Assembly (NCBI GenBank): GCA_013112555.1
Contig: JABFGK010000001.1
Span: forward strand, 1,958,581 to 2,022,580
DNA from: Planctomycetota bacterium
GTDB lineage: Bacteria > Planctomycetota > Phycisphaerae > Phycisphaerales > UBA5793
Direction of reading: 5' to 3'
DNA length: 64,000 nt
Each line of letters starts with the position of its first letter. The stretch's first letter is position 1. The notes beneath the pieces are model-generated. The model was not told the DNA's origin and did not search any database. It worked only from the letters and a program-made list of their open reading frames with translations. Both the position numbers and the translations under genes were made by a program. Below are positions 8,383 to 17,983 of this stretch, piece after piece.

Positions 8383-10200
8383 TCACGATCCCATGAGCCC
8401 ACGCTGCTCATACGCCTCCACCGCCCCTCCCAATCCTTCGCGCAATCGCCCCAGATACTCCTCAAAGTGCCGCCACCGCTCCACCGAACTGCGATAAATC
8501 GGGCGTCGGACCTGATCTTCGCTGGCCGTCCCCACGACCCGTTTGGCTTCATGAAAACGCAGACAGGCATCGTCCCACTCCAGCCCGACATACTCGATGA
8601 TCCGCCGTGCATGCGTTTCCAGATCGTCCACCATGTCCTCGTACCGAATCGACAGGATCGGTATCTGCGTCACATCCTGCCAATGCTCCATCAGACGATC
8701 ATATTCGCAGTACGCGACCGCCAGGTCACGTTGATCATTCGCATACGCATACAACGGGCTTAGCTGCGTCGCGTAGATCGAGAAGCAGGTGTCCATCGGG
8801 TGTCGTCGACAGTGAATGATCCGTGCTTTCGGCAAGACGAGATTGATCAGCCCGACGTGCCAGTAGTTCGTCGGTAACTTGTCGGTGGCCCGGACGGCAT
8901 CAGGGCCGGCCACGTCGCGCAACCGCCCCACATACGAGGTCCCCATCGAGGTCAGCGCCTCGGCCGACATCGCACCGATGCACGCCGGGTATGCCTGCTC
9001 TTCAGGCAACCCAGCCCGGATTTCACTGAGTATCTCATGCAGAAATGTCAACTCGCCACACCCGACGGCCTGCGGATGGCTCGCGATCACCTGCTCCACG
9101 AGACTCGTTCCCGAACGCGGCATCCCGAGAACAAACACCGGGCACGCATCATCACACCCACTCTGCTCCCAGCGTTTCTCCATGAGATCACGCCCGAACG
9201 ACTCAATCAGTCGATCGGTGCTGCGAACATGCTCCTGACGGTTGAAGCGGCGCGGGTACAGATCATTGGCAGCACGATACCTCCGAAAGGCATGCTCGTA
9301 CTCCTGCTGCGCTTCATGCAGGGCGCCGGCAGCAAACTGTAGCATCAGCCGCTGCTGTGGTCCGACCCCCTGCTTCTGATCAAGACACTCCCCAACAATC
9401 TGCACCCCCTGCTCGTACTCCTTTGCCCATTGACACCACCGTGCAAATGCAAGTACGACTCCCGGATGACGACTCCCGCCGTCCGTTGCCTGCCTGAGTA
9501 ATGCGTGGGCAGCCTCGTACTCGCGCTGTGACTGCAGCACCTCGGCCAGCCCGCCGATGGCGTCCTGGCACATCGGATCGACGGCCAGTGCCTGTGCAAA
9601 CTGTCGGCGTGCTTCGTCGAGCCGTTCCTCCATCCGCAGCGCGTGCCCGAGCAGGCACACCGACTCAAGATCGTCCGGATTCAGCGCAACCGCATGCTCC
9701 AGCGCCTCCACCGCTTCCCCGGCGCTCCCTGCATTGAGTGCTGCCGATCCCAGCGCCATCCAACATCGGGCGTTGCCGGGATCCACTGCTGCAGCCCGCT
9801 GCAACATCGCCAGCGAACCCGCATGATTCCCGCGCAACCCAAGCACCATCGACCACTCCACCAGCACATCGCCCAGCCCGTCTGTGACGTTTACCTCAGC
9901 CTGACGAAACACCTGCTCAGCAGCGTCCGAGCGGCCGGCTCGTGCATAGGCCCGTGCCATCTCGATGTAGCCCGCCCCATCGGCCGGGTACAGCTCGATG
10001 ACTCGGGCAGCCGTCCGTACTGCCTCATCACCCCGTCGCGTCTGGGCCAGGATCGAAGCCAACAGGCACAAGCCCACCCGATCGCGCGGCCGCTGGCGAA
10101 GCACACGGCGACACACCCGCTCGGCTGCTTCAAGATCACCTTGCGCGACGTGCTGTCGGGCCGTGTCGAGTTGCTGATTGTGTCGTCCGCTGTGATCCAT
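8383..10200 (-). CDS. TPR-repeat sulfotransferase family protein
   Basis: A roughly 605-residue fusion. Residues 1-340 are tandem TPR-like helical repeats (for example AVALNPDD, QALAVDP). Residues about 355-600 are a PAPS-dependent sulfotransferase domain. The 5'-phosphosulfate loop is GMPRSGTSLVEQVIASHP (near 360), and a 3'-phosphate binding segment follows at IIHCRRHPMDTCFSIY. This architecture is common in planctomycetes and some proteobacteria and resembles TPST-type enzymes. The acceptor is unknown and could be a protein tyrosine or a glycan. No signal peptide or membrane segment is seen. The start is ATG 10200, with a GTG codon immediately before it. The gene is divergent from the secreted M64 peptidase. 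Confidence 0.88.
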   Translation of the reverse strand: MDHSGRHNQQLDTARQHVAQGDLEAAERVCRRVLRQRPRDRVGLCLLASILAQTRRGDEAVRTAARVIELYPADGAGYIEMARAYARAGRSDAAEQVFRQAEVNVTDGLGDVLVEWSMVLGLRGNHAGSLAMLQRAAAVDPGNARCWMALGSAALNAGSAGEAVEALEHAVALNPDDLESVCLLGHALRMEERLDEARRQFAQALAVDPMCQDAIGGLAEVLQSQREYEAAHALLRQATDGGSRHPGVVLAFARWCQWAKEYEQGVQIVGECLDQKQGVGPQQRLMLQFAAGALHEAQQEYEHAFRRYRAANDLYPRRFNRQEHVRSTDRLIESFGRDLMEKRWEQSGCDDACPVFVLGMPRSGTSLVEQVIASHPQAVGCGELTFLHEILSEIRAGLPEEQAYPACIGAMSAEALTSMGTSYVGRLRDVAGPDAVRATDKLPTNYWHVGLINLVLPKARIIHCRRHPMDTCFSIYATQLSPLYAYANDQRDLAVAYCEYDRLMEHWQDVTQIPILSIRYEDMVDDLETHARRIIEYVGLEWDDACLRFHEAKRVVGTASEDQVRRPIYRSSVERWRHFEEYLGRLREGLGGAVEAYEQRGLMGS

Positions 10201-10376
10201 CACACCTATTCGCCATCTGATGATGAAAACGAGTCTGGTTACCGGGCGTCGGGCTGCTTCACGATGCTAAACCGATGCCGCACTTGGGACAAACCGTGCA
10301 ACAGCAATCCCAACTGGGGAATACAATGCCTGCCGTGCCGGTGATATCCACAGATCACGAGATGGGAGCGAGTCTG

Positions 10377-12020
10377 ATGAAGTATGTGCCAGCGTCCGTC
10401 ACCAATCCCTCAGCCGCCGTGTCATTGGTGGCTGCAGCACTCGGTCTAGCCACCCTGGCCGGCCCGGCCCTTGCCCAGAGTCAGGAGGAACAGCGGTACG
10501 TTCTCGATCGCGTCTACTTTGACGAGCCCCGCCCCGACGGGACGCTGACCGGCGGCGTCACACAGATCCTCGTCCCGGCCGATCGCTCACTCCTGCCCAC
10601 CTATCCGGCTGAATCCGAACTCGTCTGGCCCAGTGGTGACCCGGCCAACCGCATCGACCTCGTCTTTGTCGGGGACGGCTACACCGCCGACGAAATGACG
10701 TTGTATGCCGATGAAGTCGACGTGCTCGCGCTCGAGTACTTCAACGAGGAACCTTTTATCACCTACGCACCGTACTACAACGTCCATCGTGTCGATGTCA
10801 TCTCGGCAGAGTCCGGCGTTGACAACGACCCGACCTTCGGGATCTACAGGAACACCGCACTCGATATGGAATTCTGGTGCGGCGGGACTGAACGCCTGCT
10901 CTGTGTCAATGTCAGCAAGGCTTACTCCTACGCCAACAACGCGCCCGACGTTGACCTCGTTGCGGCAATCGCAAACTCTTCGAAGTACGGCGGCGGCGGC
11001 TACAGCGGCTCCGATCTCGGCACGACCTCCTCACGCAACGCCCTCTCCACCGAAGTCATCCTCCACGAGTTCGGGCACGCACTCGGCAACCTGGCCGATG
11101 AATACGATTACGACGGCGGCACTTATTACAACGGGTGGGAACCCTCAGAGCCGAATGTCTCGACGCTGATCGAGAGTGAGATGGCCCAGCAGGGCAAGAA
11201 ATGGGCAGCGTGGCTCGGCGAGAACGACCCGCTCTATGACGGCCTCGTGTCAACCTACGAGGGGGCCAAGTACTACCAGTACGGCATCTACCGACCCACG
11301 TACAACTCGATGATGCGCAGTCTCAACCGACCCTTCAATCTGCCTTCCATCGAGGCGATCCTCATCGAAATGTACAAGGTCATCGACCCCATTGACGACT
11401 CCGCCGACACCAATATCACCTACAACGGCACTGAAACAGTCTGGGTCCTCCCGATGCAGCCCATCGGGCATTCGCTCGACATTCAGTGGTTCCTCAATGA
11501 TGAGCCGATCCCTGGTGCCACCGGGACCGACCTTGATCTGTCCACGCTGGACTTCTCGCCCGGACAGCATCTGGTCCACGCACTCGTCGTCGACAATACC
11601 TGGTGGGTCCGCGATGAATCGGCCCGAAATCAGTACATGTCACGTACCCGCGCTTTTCATGTCGAAACCCCGACGTGTCTCGATCTGCGCGTTGACAATC
11701 TGGTCGCCGATCAGGATGCCGTCTTTACCGTCGCAGAAGGAATACCGGGGCGCGAAGTAGCCATCCTCTGGAGCAGGACTTCAGGCAATCACGCGATCAA
11801 CAAGGGCAACTGGTGTGCTCAGTTTCAACTGAATTTGCCGACTGGGCTCGAAACGACCCGCCTCGTTGCCCTGGGCACATTTGACAATGCCGGCCAATTC
11901 TCAGCGATTGCGCACGTCCCGGCCTCGGCCCAGGGTGTGGGGGTCCATTTCCAGGCAGCGATGGCCGATACCTGCCCGGACTCATGCATGTCGAACGTGT
12001 GGCAAGGCGTGGTCGAGTAG
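10377..12020 (+). CDS. Secreted M64-family (IgA peptidase-like) zinc metalloprotease
   Basis: 547-residue exported protease. A signal peptide covers residues 1-33 (hydrophobic core VSLVAAALGLATLAGPALA, cleavage after ALA). The N-terminal M64 region has NRIDLVFVGDGYTADEM, and the zinc site is HEFGHALGNLADEY with His230, Glu231 and His234. The C-terminal part (about 430-547) contains a beta-rich, cysteine-containing module that also ends the proteins at 15446, 42286 and 58433. The start at ATG 10377 follows GGGAG with good spacing. The upstream in-frame ATGs would bury the signal peptide. It probably degrades extracellular protein or peptidoglycan-linked peptide, but the substrate is unknown. 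Confidence 0.88.
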   Translation: MKYVPASVTNPSAAVSLVAAALGLATLAGPALAQSQEEQRYVLDRVYFDEPRPDGTLTGGVTQILVPADRSLLPTYPAESELVWPSGDPANRIDLVFVGDGYTADEMTLYADEVDVLALEYFNEEPFITYAPYYNVHRVDVISAESGVDNDPTFGIYRNTALDMEFWCGGTERLLCVNVSKAYSYANNAPDVDLVAAIANSSKYGGGGYSGSDLGTTSSRNALSTEVILHEFGHALGNLADEYDYDGGTYYNGWEPSEPNVSTLIESEMAQQGKKWAAWLGENDPLYDGLVSTYEGAKYYQYGIYRPTYNSMMRSLNRPFNLPSIEAILIEMYKVIDPIDDSADTNITYNGTETVWVLPMQPIGHSLDIQWFLNDEPIPGATGTDLDLSTLDFSPGQHLVHALVVDNTWWVRDESARNQYMSRTRAFHVETPTCLDLRVDNLVADQDAVFTVAEGIPGREVAILWSRTSGNHAINKGNWCAQFQLNLPTGLETTRLVALGTFDNAGQFSAIAHVPASAQGVGVHFQAAMADTCPDSCMSNVWQGVVE

Positions 12021-12585
12021 GCACAAGCCGGACAAGCACGCCGTGGCGCGGGCGTCTCGCCCGTCCATCATCGGGCCGCAGACCCGAATCATACGAGCCG
12101 CGACCGTGAGGGAGCGGTCCTCCCCATCGGTAGGGGCACATTGCATGTGCCCCCTCTTTCGTTATTCCGGCGTAGCCATCCCTCACCGCGACGCGGTGCG
12201 CGTTTGTAGCCGGGGGTGAAGCGAGTCAGAGATGAGCGCCACCCCCGAAAGAGAATGCTCATAATGAATCGTTCTCACCCCGAAGGGGTGGTCGTGGCAT
12301 CCTCCGACAAGCCGCGACCGTGAGGGAGCGGGCTGTTGATGCAGTAGGAATGAACTCCTACTGCCTGACAAGACATGAAGTAGTAGGTCAGGACGAGGCA
12401 CGAGTCCTGACACGGTGCTGGTGGGGATCATCGGGGGGAGGGGCACATGCAATGTGCCCCTACGAGACTCGCTCACTCAAACGTCTGCACGACCAGGTTG
12501 CTGATCTCGCAGGAGCCGGGAACCACAGCCTGGAAGATGACCTCGCGCCCCTTCATCTTGGACGGCACAGTCCCGATTCGCACTC
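12021..12585. repeat. Palindromic repeat island 1 (REP-like mosaic)
   Basis: 565 nt without a credible gene, built from dispersed palindromic modules. There are two copies of the GGGGCACAT...ATGTGCCCC element (12133-12153 and 12440-12460, in opposite orientations). There is CACCGCGACGCGGTG at about 12183 and its variant CACCCCGAAGGGGTG at about 12275. A GCAGTAGGAATG palindrome lies near 12340 and a TCAGGAC/GTCCTGA hairpin at 12388-12410. The same modules recur in the islands at 13.5 and 51 kb. No transposase or RAYT gene is visible nearby. Confidence 0.75.
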
Positions 12586-13413
12586 CTACCCGCTCACTCC
12601 TCCTGTTGCCGTCCTATACGCCGCAATGATGGCGAGCACGCCCCACACGAGATCAAACAGACCAAACGATGCAAGGAAAGCGATTACCAGAATGACTCCC
12701 TCCATGGCTTCCTGTGACTTCGCTTCCTGGCCCACCACATAAGCAACGTATTGGTCTTGCTCACCCGTTGACCAGGCATCCCACCTATCGGCAGCCTCGG
12801 CCCAGATATCGGCCGGATAGTCAGCCTCGTGACTGTAATCCATCTGCTCCGGACCGCCGGGCCATTCGGTCACTTCGCCCGCCTCCTCTCGCTCTGCGGC
12901 AATCTCATCAGCAATGTAACTCAGAACATACTCAGCGTTCGCCAGACGCGGGCACGTGAACAACATCGCACGCTCGTCCTCGGTCAAGGCTTGCCAGCGC
13001 CTATCCGCTTCATTCCAAACCTTCGTTGGATACTCCTCACGATCGGTCGGGGGCAGATCGCCGAGGTCTACTGGCCAGCGAATCTGCTCTCCACGACTCT
13101 CCATCTCATACACCACTTCGTCTGCAATATACGAAATGACAAGTTCCTCATTGTTCTCACTGAGCCCCGACACCATGAAAGCAACCCACAGGAACTTACC
13201 GAAAACGACCGACAGAACGGCGATGATCGCAGCCACTACGCCCAACGTCGATCCGATCTCCTCGCCCTTGCCATAGCGCATCGCAATGCCAACCAGAAAG
13301 CCAACGAGGACAGCCAGCCATCCAATCTCCCAATTAAGAGCAATGCCGATGCCGGCCCAGACCAGTGCCCCAACCAGTCCGCCTGCTGCACCAAACAGGA
13401 TCGCTTTTGCCAC
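12586..13413 (-). CDS. Hypothetical membrane protein with an internally duplicated soluble domain
   Basis: 275 residues starting at GTG with GAGG 7 nt upstream. I do not recognise the family. Hydrophobic segments lie at about 5-27, 31-45 and 56-82 and a last pair near 238-268, so the protein is anchored at both ends. Between them are two copies of a roughly 60-residue acidic module. Each starts with (S)YIADE and continues through W-P-x-x-x-x-x, a YP-(T/A)-(K/D)-(V/I)-W-x-E-A motif and an RW-A motif. The modules start near residues 90 and 163. The regular WPxxx...YPxxIWxEAxxRW pattern suggests a structured repeat. The gene sits alone between two palindromic repeat islands. Confidence 0.7.
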   Translation of the reverse strand: MAKAILFGAAGGLVGALVWAGIGIALNWEIGWLAVLVGFLVGIAMRYGKGEEIGSTLGVVAAIIAVLSVVFGKFLWVAFMVSGLSENNEELVISYIADEVVYEMESRGEQIRWPVDLGDLPPTDREEYPTKVWNEADRRWQALTEDERAMLFTCPRLANAEYVLSYIADEIAAEREEAGEVTEWPGGPEQMDYSHEADYPADIWAEAADRWDAWSTGEQDQYVAYVVGQEAKSQEAMEGVILVIAFLASFGLFDLVWGVLAIIAAYRTATGGVSG

Positions 13414-14275
13414 GGTAACACCTCGCTTAGTTAATGAGTGGTCCTATTGAACACATGTGAGATCTCCTCGTCTGAACGACTGGGCGAAGAGCGACAATGA
13501 TATCCATATTACCAACAAGCACGATCGGTGTCGATACCTTGCTCAACATTGATTGTGGACTGGCGTAGGAGTGCAGTAGGCCGGCTCACACCCGACGCAA
13601 GGAGGGCACAGAGCCGACGTGTAGTAGTAGGTCAGGACGAGGCACGAGTCCTGACACGATATGGAGTCAGTAACTGCTTGCAGGTGGGATGCGCTCCGAA
13701 ACCGTCGCTTATCCCACCCTACGGATTCGGGGCACATGCAATGTGCCCCTACCTTTCGATGAGCCGCGCGCGTGTATGCAAGCGGGCCCCGGTTAGCCCC
13801 CGGCTCTGCCGGGGGGGGGATGATGATGATGATGATGATGCGCAAGCATCATGCAATGCCCGGGAGGGTGCTTCACCGCGACGCGGTGCTCGTGTGTAGC
13901 CGGGTGTGAAGCGAGTCGGAGACGAGCGCCACGCCCGGAAGGCGGTGCCTCCTCAGGCGTCATTCCTGCGAACGCAGGAATCCAGGGAGATTCAGCAGGA
14001 GCATTTCTGAGTCGAGCTGGGCATGGGAGCCCTGCACACGCAGGGTCGTTCTCCCTGGATGCCCGCGTGCGCGAGCATGACGAAAGCGTGGTAGGCCAGG
14101 ACGAGGTCCGCCGAGTCCTGGCAGATGATCCATCGGAAAACAGTAAGAACCCGCTTACTCACGTGCGCGGCTCGTCGGAGTCAGCCGTTGCTGGTGGGAT
14201 GCGCGCCGAAGCCATCGCTTATCCCACCCTACGGCCGTTGCCCGTTCAATGATGCGCGCGCGGCTGGGTCGATCC
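13414..14275. repeat. Palindromic repeat island 2 with a paired inverted element and an ATG microsatellite
   Basis: 862 nt without a gene. Modules seen: TCAGGAC/GTCCTGA hairpin (13632-13654) and a variant CCAGGAC/GTCCTGG (14096-14121), the GGGGCACAT palindrome (13729-13749), a GATGCGCTCCGAA...CGTCGCTTATCCCACCCTACGG box twice (from about 13689 and 14200), CACCGCGACGCGGTG (about 13875), a (GAT)n microsatellite of about seven units (about 13819-13840), and the common ATTCCTGCG-x-CGCAGGAAT element. The last occurs as an inverted pair (13959-13990 and 14050-14082). Confidence 0.75.
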
Positions 14276-15145
14276 TTACTTCTTCCCATACTCAAACACA
14301 CCCTGCCCGCTCTTATCACCAAGCCGACCTGCCGTCACCAGCTGGCGCAGTTTCGGGCACGGGAAGAACTTCGGGTCACCCAACTCACGATGCAGTACCA
14401 TCATGATGTCGTGACAGACGTCCAAGCCGATGAAGTCAGCCAGCCGCAGCGGCCCCATCGGGAAGTTACATCCGAGTTTCATAATTGAATCAATATCCGC
14501 CGGCTCGGCAACGCCTTCCATCCAGGCATAGAACGCCTCGTTGATCATCGGCATCAACACCCGGTTCGACACGAACCCTGCCCGGTCATTGGCCGGTACG
14601 GGAACCTTGCCCATCCGTTCAGCCAGCGCGATCGTCCGGGCCGTCGTCTCCTCGCTTGTCGCCAGCCCCTTGATCACCTCGACGAGTTTCATCACCGGCA
14701 CGGGGTTGAAAAAGTGCATGCCGATCACGCGCGGTGCATCGGCATCCCCGACGGCTGTTGCCACATCCGTAATCGAGATCGAAGATGTATTGCTGGCCAG
14801 CACGATGTCATCGCGGAACGTCGCCTGCATCTCCTTGAAAATGCCCTTCTTCAACTCGGCATTCTCAAACACAGCCTCAACAGCCCAGTCCACATCTTTG
14901 GCATCAGTCATGCTCGTCGTATACGTCAGCAGCCCCGCAGCCGCCTCGGCCTGCTCGGCAGTCATCCTCCCCTTCTCGACGTTGCGCCCCATGATCTTCG
15001 TGTGGCCGGCCTTGCTCCGCTCCAACTGGGCATCCGAAACGTCCACTTGGTACGTCTTGATGCCGGTCATGGCTGACACGAGCGCGATCCCGGACCCCAT
15101 CGTCCCGGCCCCGATGACGGCAATCGACTTCACCTCTGTTGACAT
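14276..15145 (-). CDS. hbd: 3-hydroxyacyl-CoA (3-hydroxybutyryl-CoA) dehydrogenase
   Basis: 289-residue stand-alone NAD-dependent dehydrogenase of beta-oxidation or the butanoyl-CoA pathway. The nucleotide motif is IGAGTMGSGIA and the active site is GMHFFNPVPVMKLVEVI, with the catalytic His. The substrate-site SNTSS is present, and the C-terminal domain ends GRLGDKSGQGVFEYGK. ATG 15145 was chosen because AAGGGG lies 8 nt upstream. A GTG/ATG seven codons further upstream lacks support. It is intact in exactly the motifs that the FadJ-like protein at 5258 has lost, so it may supply the missing activity. Confidence 0.94.
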   Translation of the reverse strand: MSTEVKSIAVIGAGTMGSGIALVSAMTGIKTYQVDVSDAQLERSKAGHTKIMGRNVEKGRMTAEQAEAAAGLLTYTTSMTDAKDVDWAVEAVFENAELKKGIFKEMQATFRDDIVLASNTSSISITDVATAVGDADAPRVIGMHFFNPVPVMKLVEVIKGLATSEETTARTIALAERMGKVPVPANDRAGFVSNRVLMPMINEAFYAWMEGVAEPADIDSIMKLGCNFPMGPLRLADFIGLDVCHDIMMVLHRELGDPKFFPCPKLRQLVTAGRLGDKSGQGVFEYGKK

Positions 15146-15341
15146 GGCAGATACCCCTTCGTGCAATGATTCAATGGCACGGTGTGTGACAGGTTCAAAA
15201 TCATCAATTTCAACAACAAACCACCCTAGCCCGCTGTGCCATCATCACCAATAAGCAGAAACCCCCGGTTCACTGACATTCGGGGCAATGCCTGACACCC
15301 GACCCACACTCCTCGACCCACACTGCCCGGCACAAAATAAC

Positions 15342-15379
15342 AACACCCGAACCGGTCGTCGCAGGCCGGTTCGGGTGTT
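15342..15379 (-). terminator. Intrinsic terminator downstream of the reprolysin-like gene
   Basis: A 14-bp perfect stem (AACACCCGAACCGG / CCGGTTCGGGTGTT) with a 10-nt loop. On the minus strand it is followed by TGTTATTTTG, a U-rich tail. It is placed about 65 nt after the stop of the protease gene at 15446. Confidence 0.85.
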
Positions 15380-15445
15380 TCGGTGTCATTTCATCACCGG
15401 GCCACAGCCCGGGTCAATCAGACCATCCGGGTCAATCAGTCGGCA

Positions 15446-16976
15446 TCAGTTGATCTGGGCCGTCACTTCGTTGCTGGTCGCCTGGAACATGCCGGCATGA
15501 ATCCAGATGACTCTCGGCGTCTTCACATTCGGGATCCGAGTGGTCCAGTGAGCATCACCGTTGCTGTCAGTCACACCGGTCAGCCCCTCTTTGCAGCGAT
15601 CCAGGTTCAGCGTCACATCGAGGTTGGCCACATAGCAGTTGCCCGTGCCGAACACGCTGTAGTACACGGCCACGCTTGAGTTCGGGGCCCCGGCACTGAT
15701 GTCAAAATCAGCATTCTGGCCGGCAAACAGCGGGCTCACATCGAGCCGGAAGTCATACGCCTCCTCGAGACAGTTGCGAGAATCGCGATGGCGGGTGATG
15801 CTGTTGATTGCCTGCGTGCCGAAGTAGTCCAGGTGCCGCCCACACCCACCCAGCGATGGGCACATGATGTAGCACGAGCTGCCGCTGCAGTGGCCGGCAC
15901 TCCAGTTGTGACCCAACTCGTGAGCGGTCAGGCCGGCTCGCTGATACATGCTCGACGAGAAGCGAGATTCCGAAAGCCCATACCCGGTCGAGCCGCTGCA
16001 AATGACGCTCAGGTATGCAATGCCGATGACGCTGCCGGACAGGTTCCTGCCGGTCATCATGTGGGCAATGTCACGCTGCACGCCACGCTGATTGTTGTTC
16101 CACTCGTTTCTGAACTGGGTCAACAGGCCCTCGGGATCACTCGTCGTATACGGGTCGTTCGAACTGCTGCGCACGATGATTTCGGTGATCTCATACACCA
16201 CGTCCACATCGGCATCGTAGATCGCATCAACGTCATTCAGAACGGCCTCGATGTCAGCCACCGTATTCGGGACTGAGTTGCCGTTCTTGCCATAGAACTC
16301 GTAGTCTGCATCGAAAGCGATTTCGCAGAGCATGTTGGGGTCTGCTGTCGGGTCCTGGTATGAGTCGCCGATGTTCGAGGCGAGATGCGGGTCAGCAAAC
16401 TCGCCCTCGCCACCCATGGCAAAGTCATCGTTCCCGCAACGCCAATCACCCTCGACCACGTTTTCTGCGGTGTACACGACGTGCAGGTCCGGCGCTGCCT
16501 CAGGATCAACCTTGCTCAACGGCTCAACAAAGATCATCTGACCGTCGGCCATCCGAATCTGTGCCTGAATCCCGCCGGGAACCAGTGACACTGCGGCCTG
16601 CGAGCCCTGGTGATCCAGGACCAACCCGCGATACGTCTGAGGGGCAGGAACCTCGACCTCGCGCAACTTGCCATCCTCACCCTGCACGCGGACCCGGAAG
16701 TCCGGCGAGCGGAGCGAATGCTGACGCAGCACGAGCAAATAGTCGTCGCCTGCATAATCAAATGCTGCCACCATATCTGCGCCGACGTCCATCGGCAGGT
16801 CAACAACGGTCAACTCGGCGTCGTACAGGTTCATCGCCGACAAAAGACTCTCGTCCACCTGGCCGAGACCGGGGGGTCTGCGCCAGTGAGCCGGTCGCCG
16901 TCGCAGCCACCAGGCCGGCTGCGGCGGCCCACACCAGCCCCTTCGATTCCCGACGTTGCAAGTTCTTAGTAGTCAT
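15446..16976 (-). CDS. Secreted reprolysin-like (M12B) zinc metalloprotease, frameshifted near the signal peptide
   Basis: The main frame (from about 16858) encodes a prodomain-like N-terminal region, then a metallopeptidase domain with zinc motif HELGHNWSAGHC (15900s) followed by a CYIMCPS segment, then a C-terminal beta-rich module. Upstream in another frame, ATG 16976 begins MTTKNLQRRESKG and then a hydrophobic AAAAGLVAATATGSLAQ, a typical signal peptide. Deleting one base from the six-G run on the plus strand (about 16871-16876) joins both into one 509-residue exported protease. I therefore treat the gene as whole, with a probable homopolymer error. The C-terminal module resembles those at 10377, 42286 and 58433. 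Confidence 0.83.
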
Positions 16977-17248
16977 AGAGATACGCGCCTTTCTGATTCA
17001 GAATCGTATGTACCACGGTCGCAAGACATGATCAGGGCTCGTTCCTGGATCAATAAATCAGACCTATCAATCCGCGAACAAAACCCGGCCCCACATAGGG
17101 TCCTTCCACTAAACAATGACAGTCGGACATCCTTTATTCCTGTACTCGTGGCTCATTAGCGCACGCAGTCCATGACGTGGGCAGGGCGCGCGCGACGGCA
17201 TCCCCCCAAATCAAACACAGGCATCAAATGGAAAGTGAATTTGCCAAG

Positions 17249-17821
17249 TCAGGTCAGGCCGACGGTGATCCGGGCCGGCTGCTCCCCGACTTCGTGCGTC
17301 GGCTCGAGTGCAATCTGAAGCGGGCGGCGTTTGCCGTTGGGGCCTTTTGGAGGAAGTCGATCCTGATCGATGATCTTCTGGATGGCCATCACACCCTCTA
17401 GCAGCATTTCAGGCCGTGGCGGGCACCCGGGAACATAGACGTCCACCGGGATGAACTGGTCGATCCCCTGGATCACTGCATACGTGTCAAAAACGCCACC
17501 GGTGGATGCACACGCCCCCATGGAAACGACCCACTTCGGCTCGGTGATCTGGGCATAGACGCGCTGAACGACCGGCATCATCTTCGTCGTCACGCGGCCG
17601 GCCACGACCAGCACATCAGACTGTCGTGGGCTGAACCGCATCACCTCGGCCCCAAAACGGGCCAGGTCATACCGGCTTGAGGCTGTTGCCATGACCTCGA
17701 TGCCACAACAGGCGGTCGCAAATGGCATCGGCCACAGCGAACTGCGGCGACCCCAGTTGATCAGCGACTGCAGCCGACTCGTGAAAAACCCGTCCGTCGA
17801 AAGTGCTTCTTCAATCCCCAT
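17249..17821 (-). CDS. nuoB: NADH-quinone oxidoreductase subunit B
   Basis: Complex I peripheral-arm subunit that carries iron-sulfur cluster N2. The four cluster cysteines are visible: the adjacent pair in ATACCGIEVM, one in MGACASTGG and one in VPGCPPRPE. The length is 190 residues from ATG 17821, which has GGAG 10 nt upstream. A longer frame to 17935 adds a Cys-rich stretch (GAGCPGCGAATRS) without known counterpart, so I left it out. No other nuo gene lies in the window, so this is an isolated subunit gene on this segment. Confidence 0.92.
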   Translation of the reverse strand: MGIEEALSTDGFFTSRLQSLINWGRRSSLWPMPFATACCGIEVMATASSRYDLARFGAEVMRFSPRQSDVLVVAGRVTTKMMPVVQRVYAQITEPKWVVSMGACASTGGVFDTYAVIQGIDQFIPVDVYVPGCPPRPEMLLEGVMAIQKIIDQDRLPPKGPNGKRRPLQIALEPTHEVGEQPARITVGLT

Positions 17822-17983
17822 GCGTCCACGACTCCATTCCGTCGTTTCCGAACGTGTTGCTGCACCACAGCCGGGACAGCCTGCCCCTCGGAACAAGGCA
17901 ACACCCGGCAGCGACCGCATCATATCCATCGGCATCGAGTCAAAGCCACCAATTCGGCCCTCAATCGCCTATGATCGCCCCAC

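Noticed and set aside
17822..17935. N-terminal extension of nuoB containing CPGCG
   Set aside because: ATG 17821 has a good ribosome site and matches the family start. The extension has no counterpart I know.
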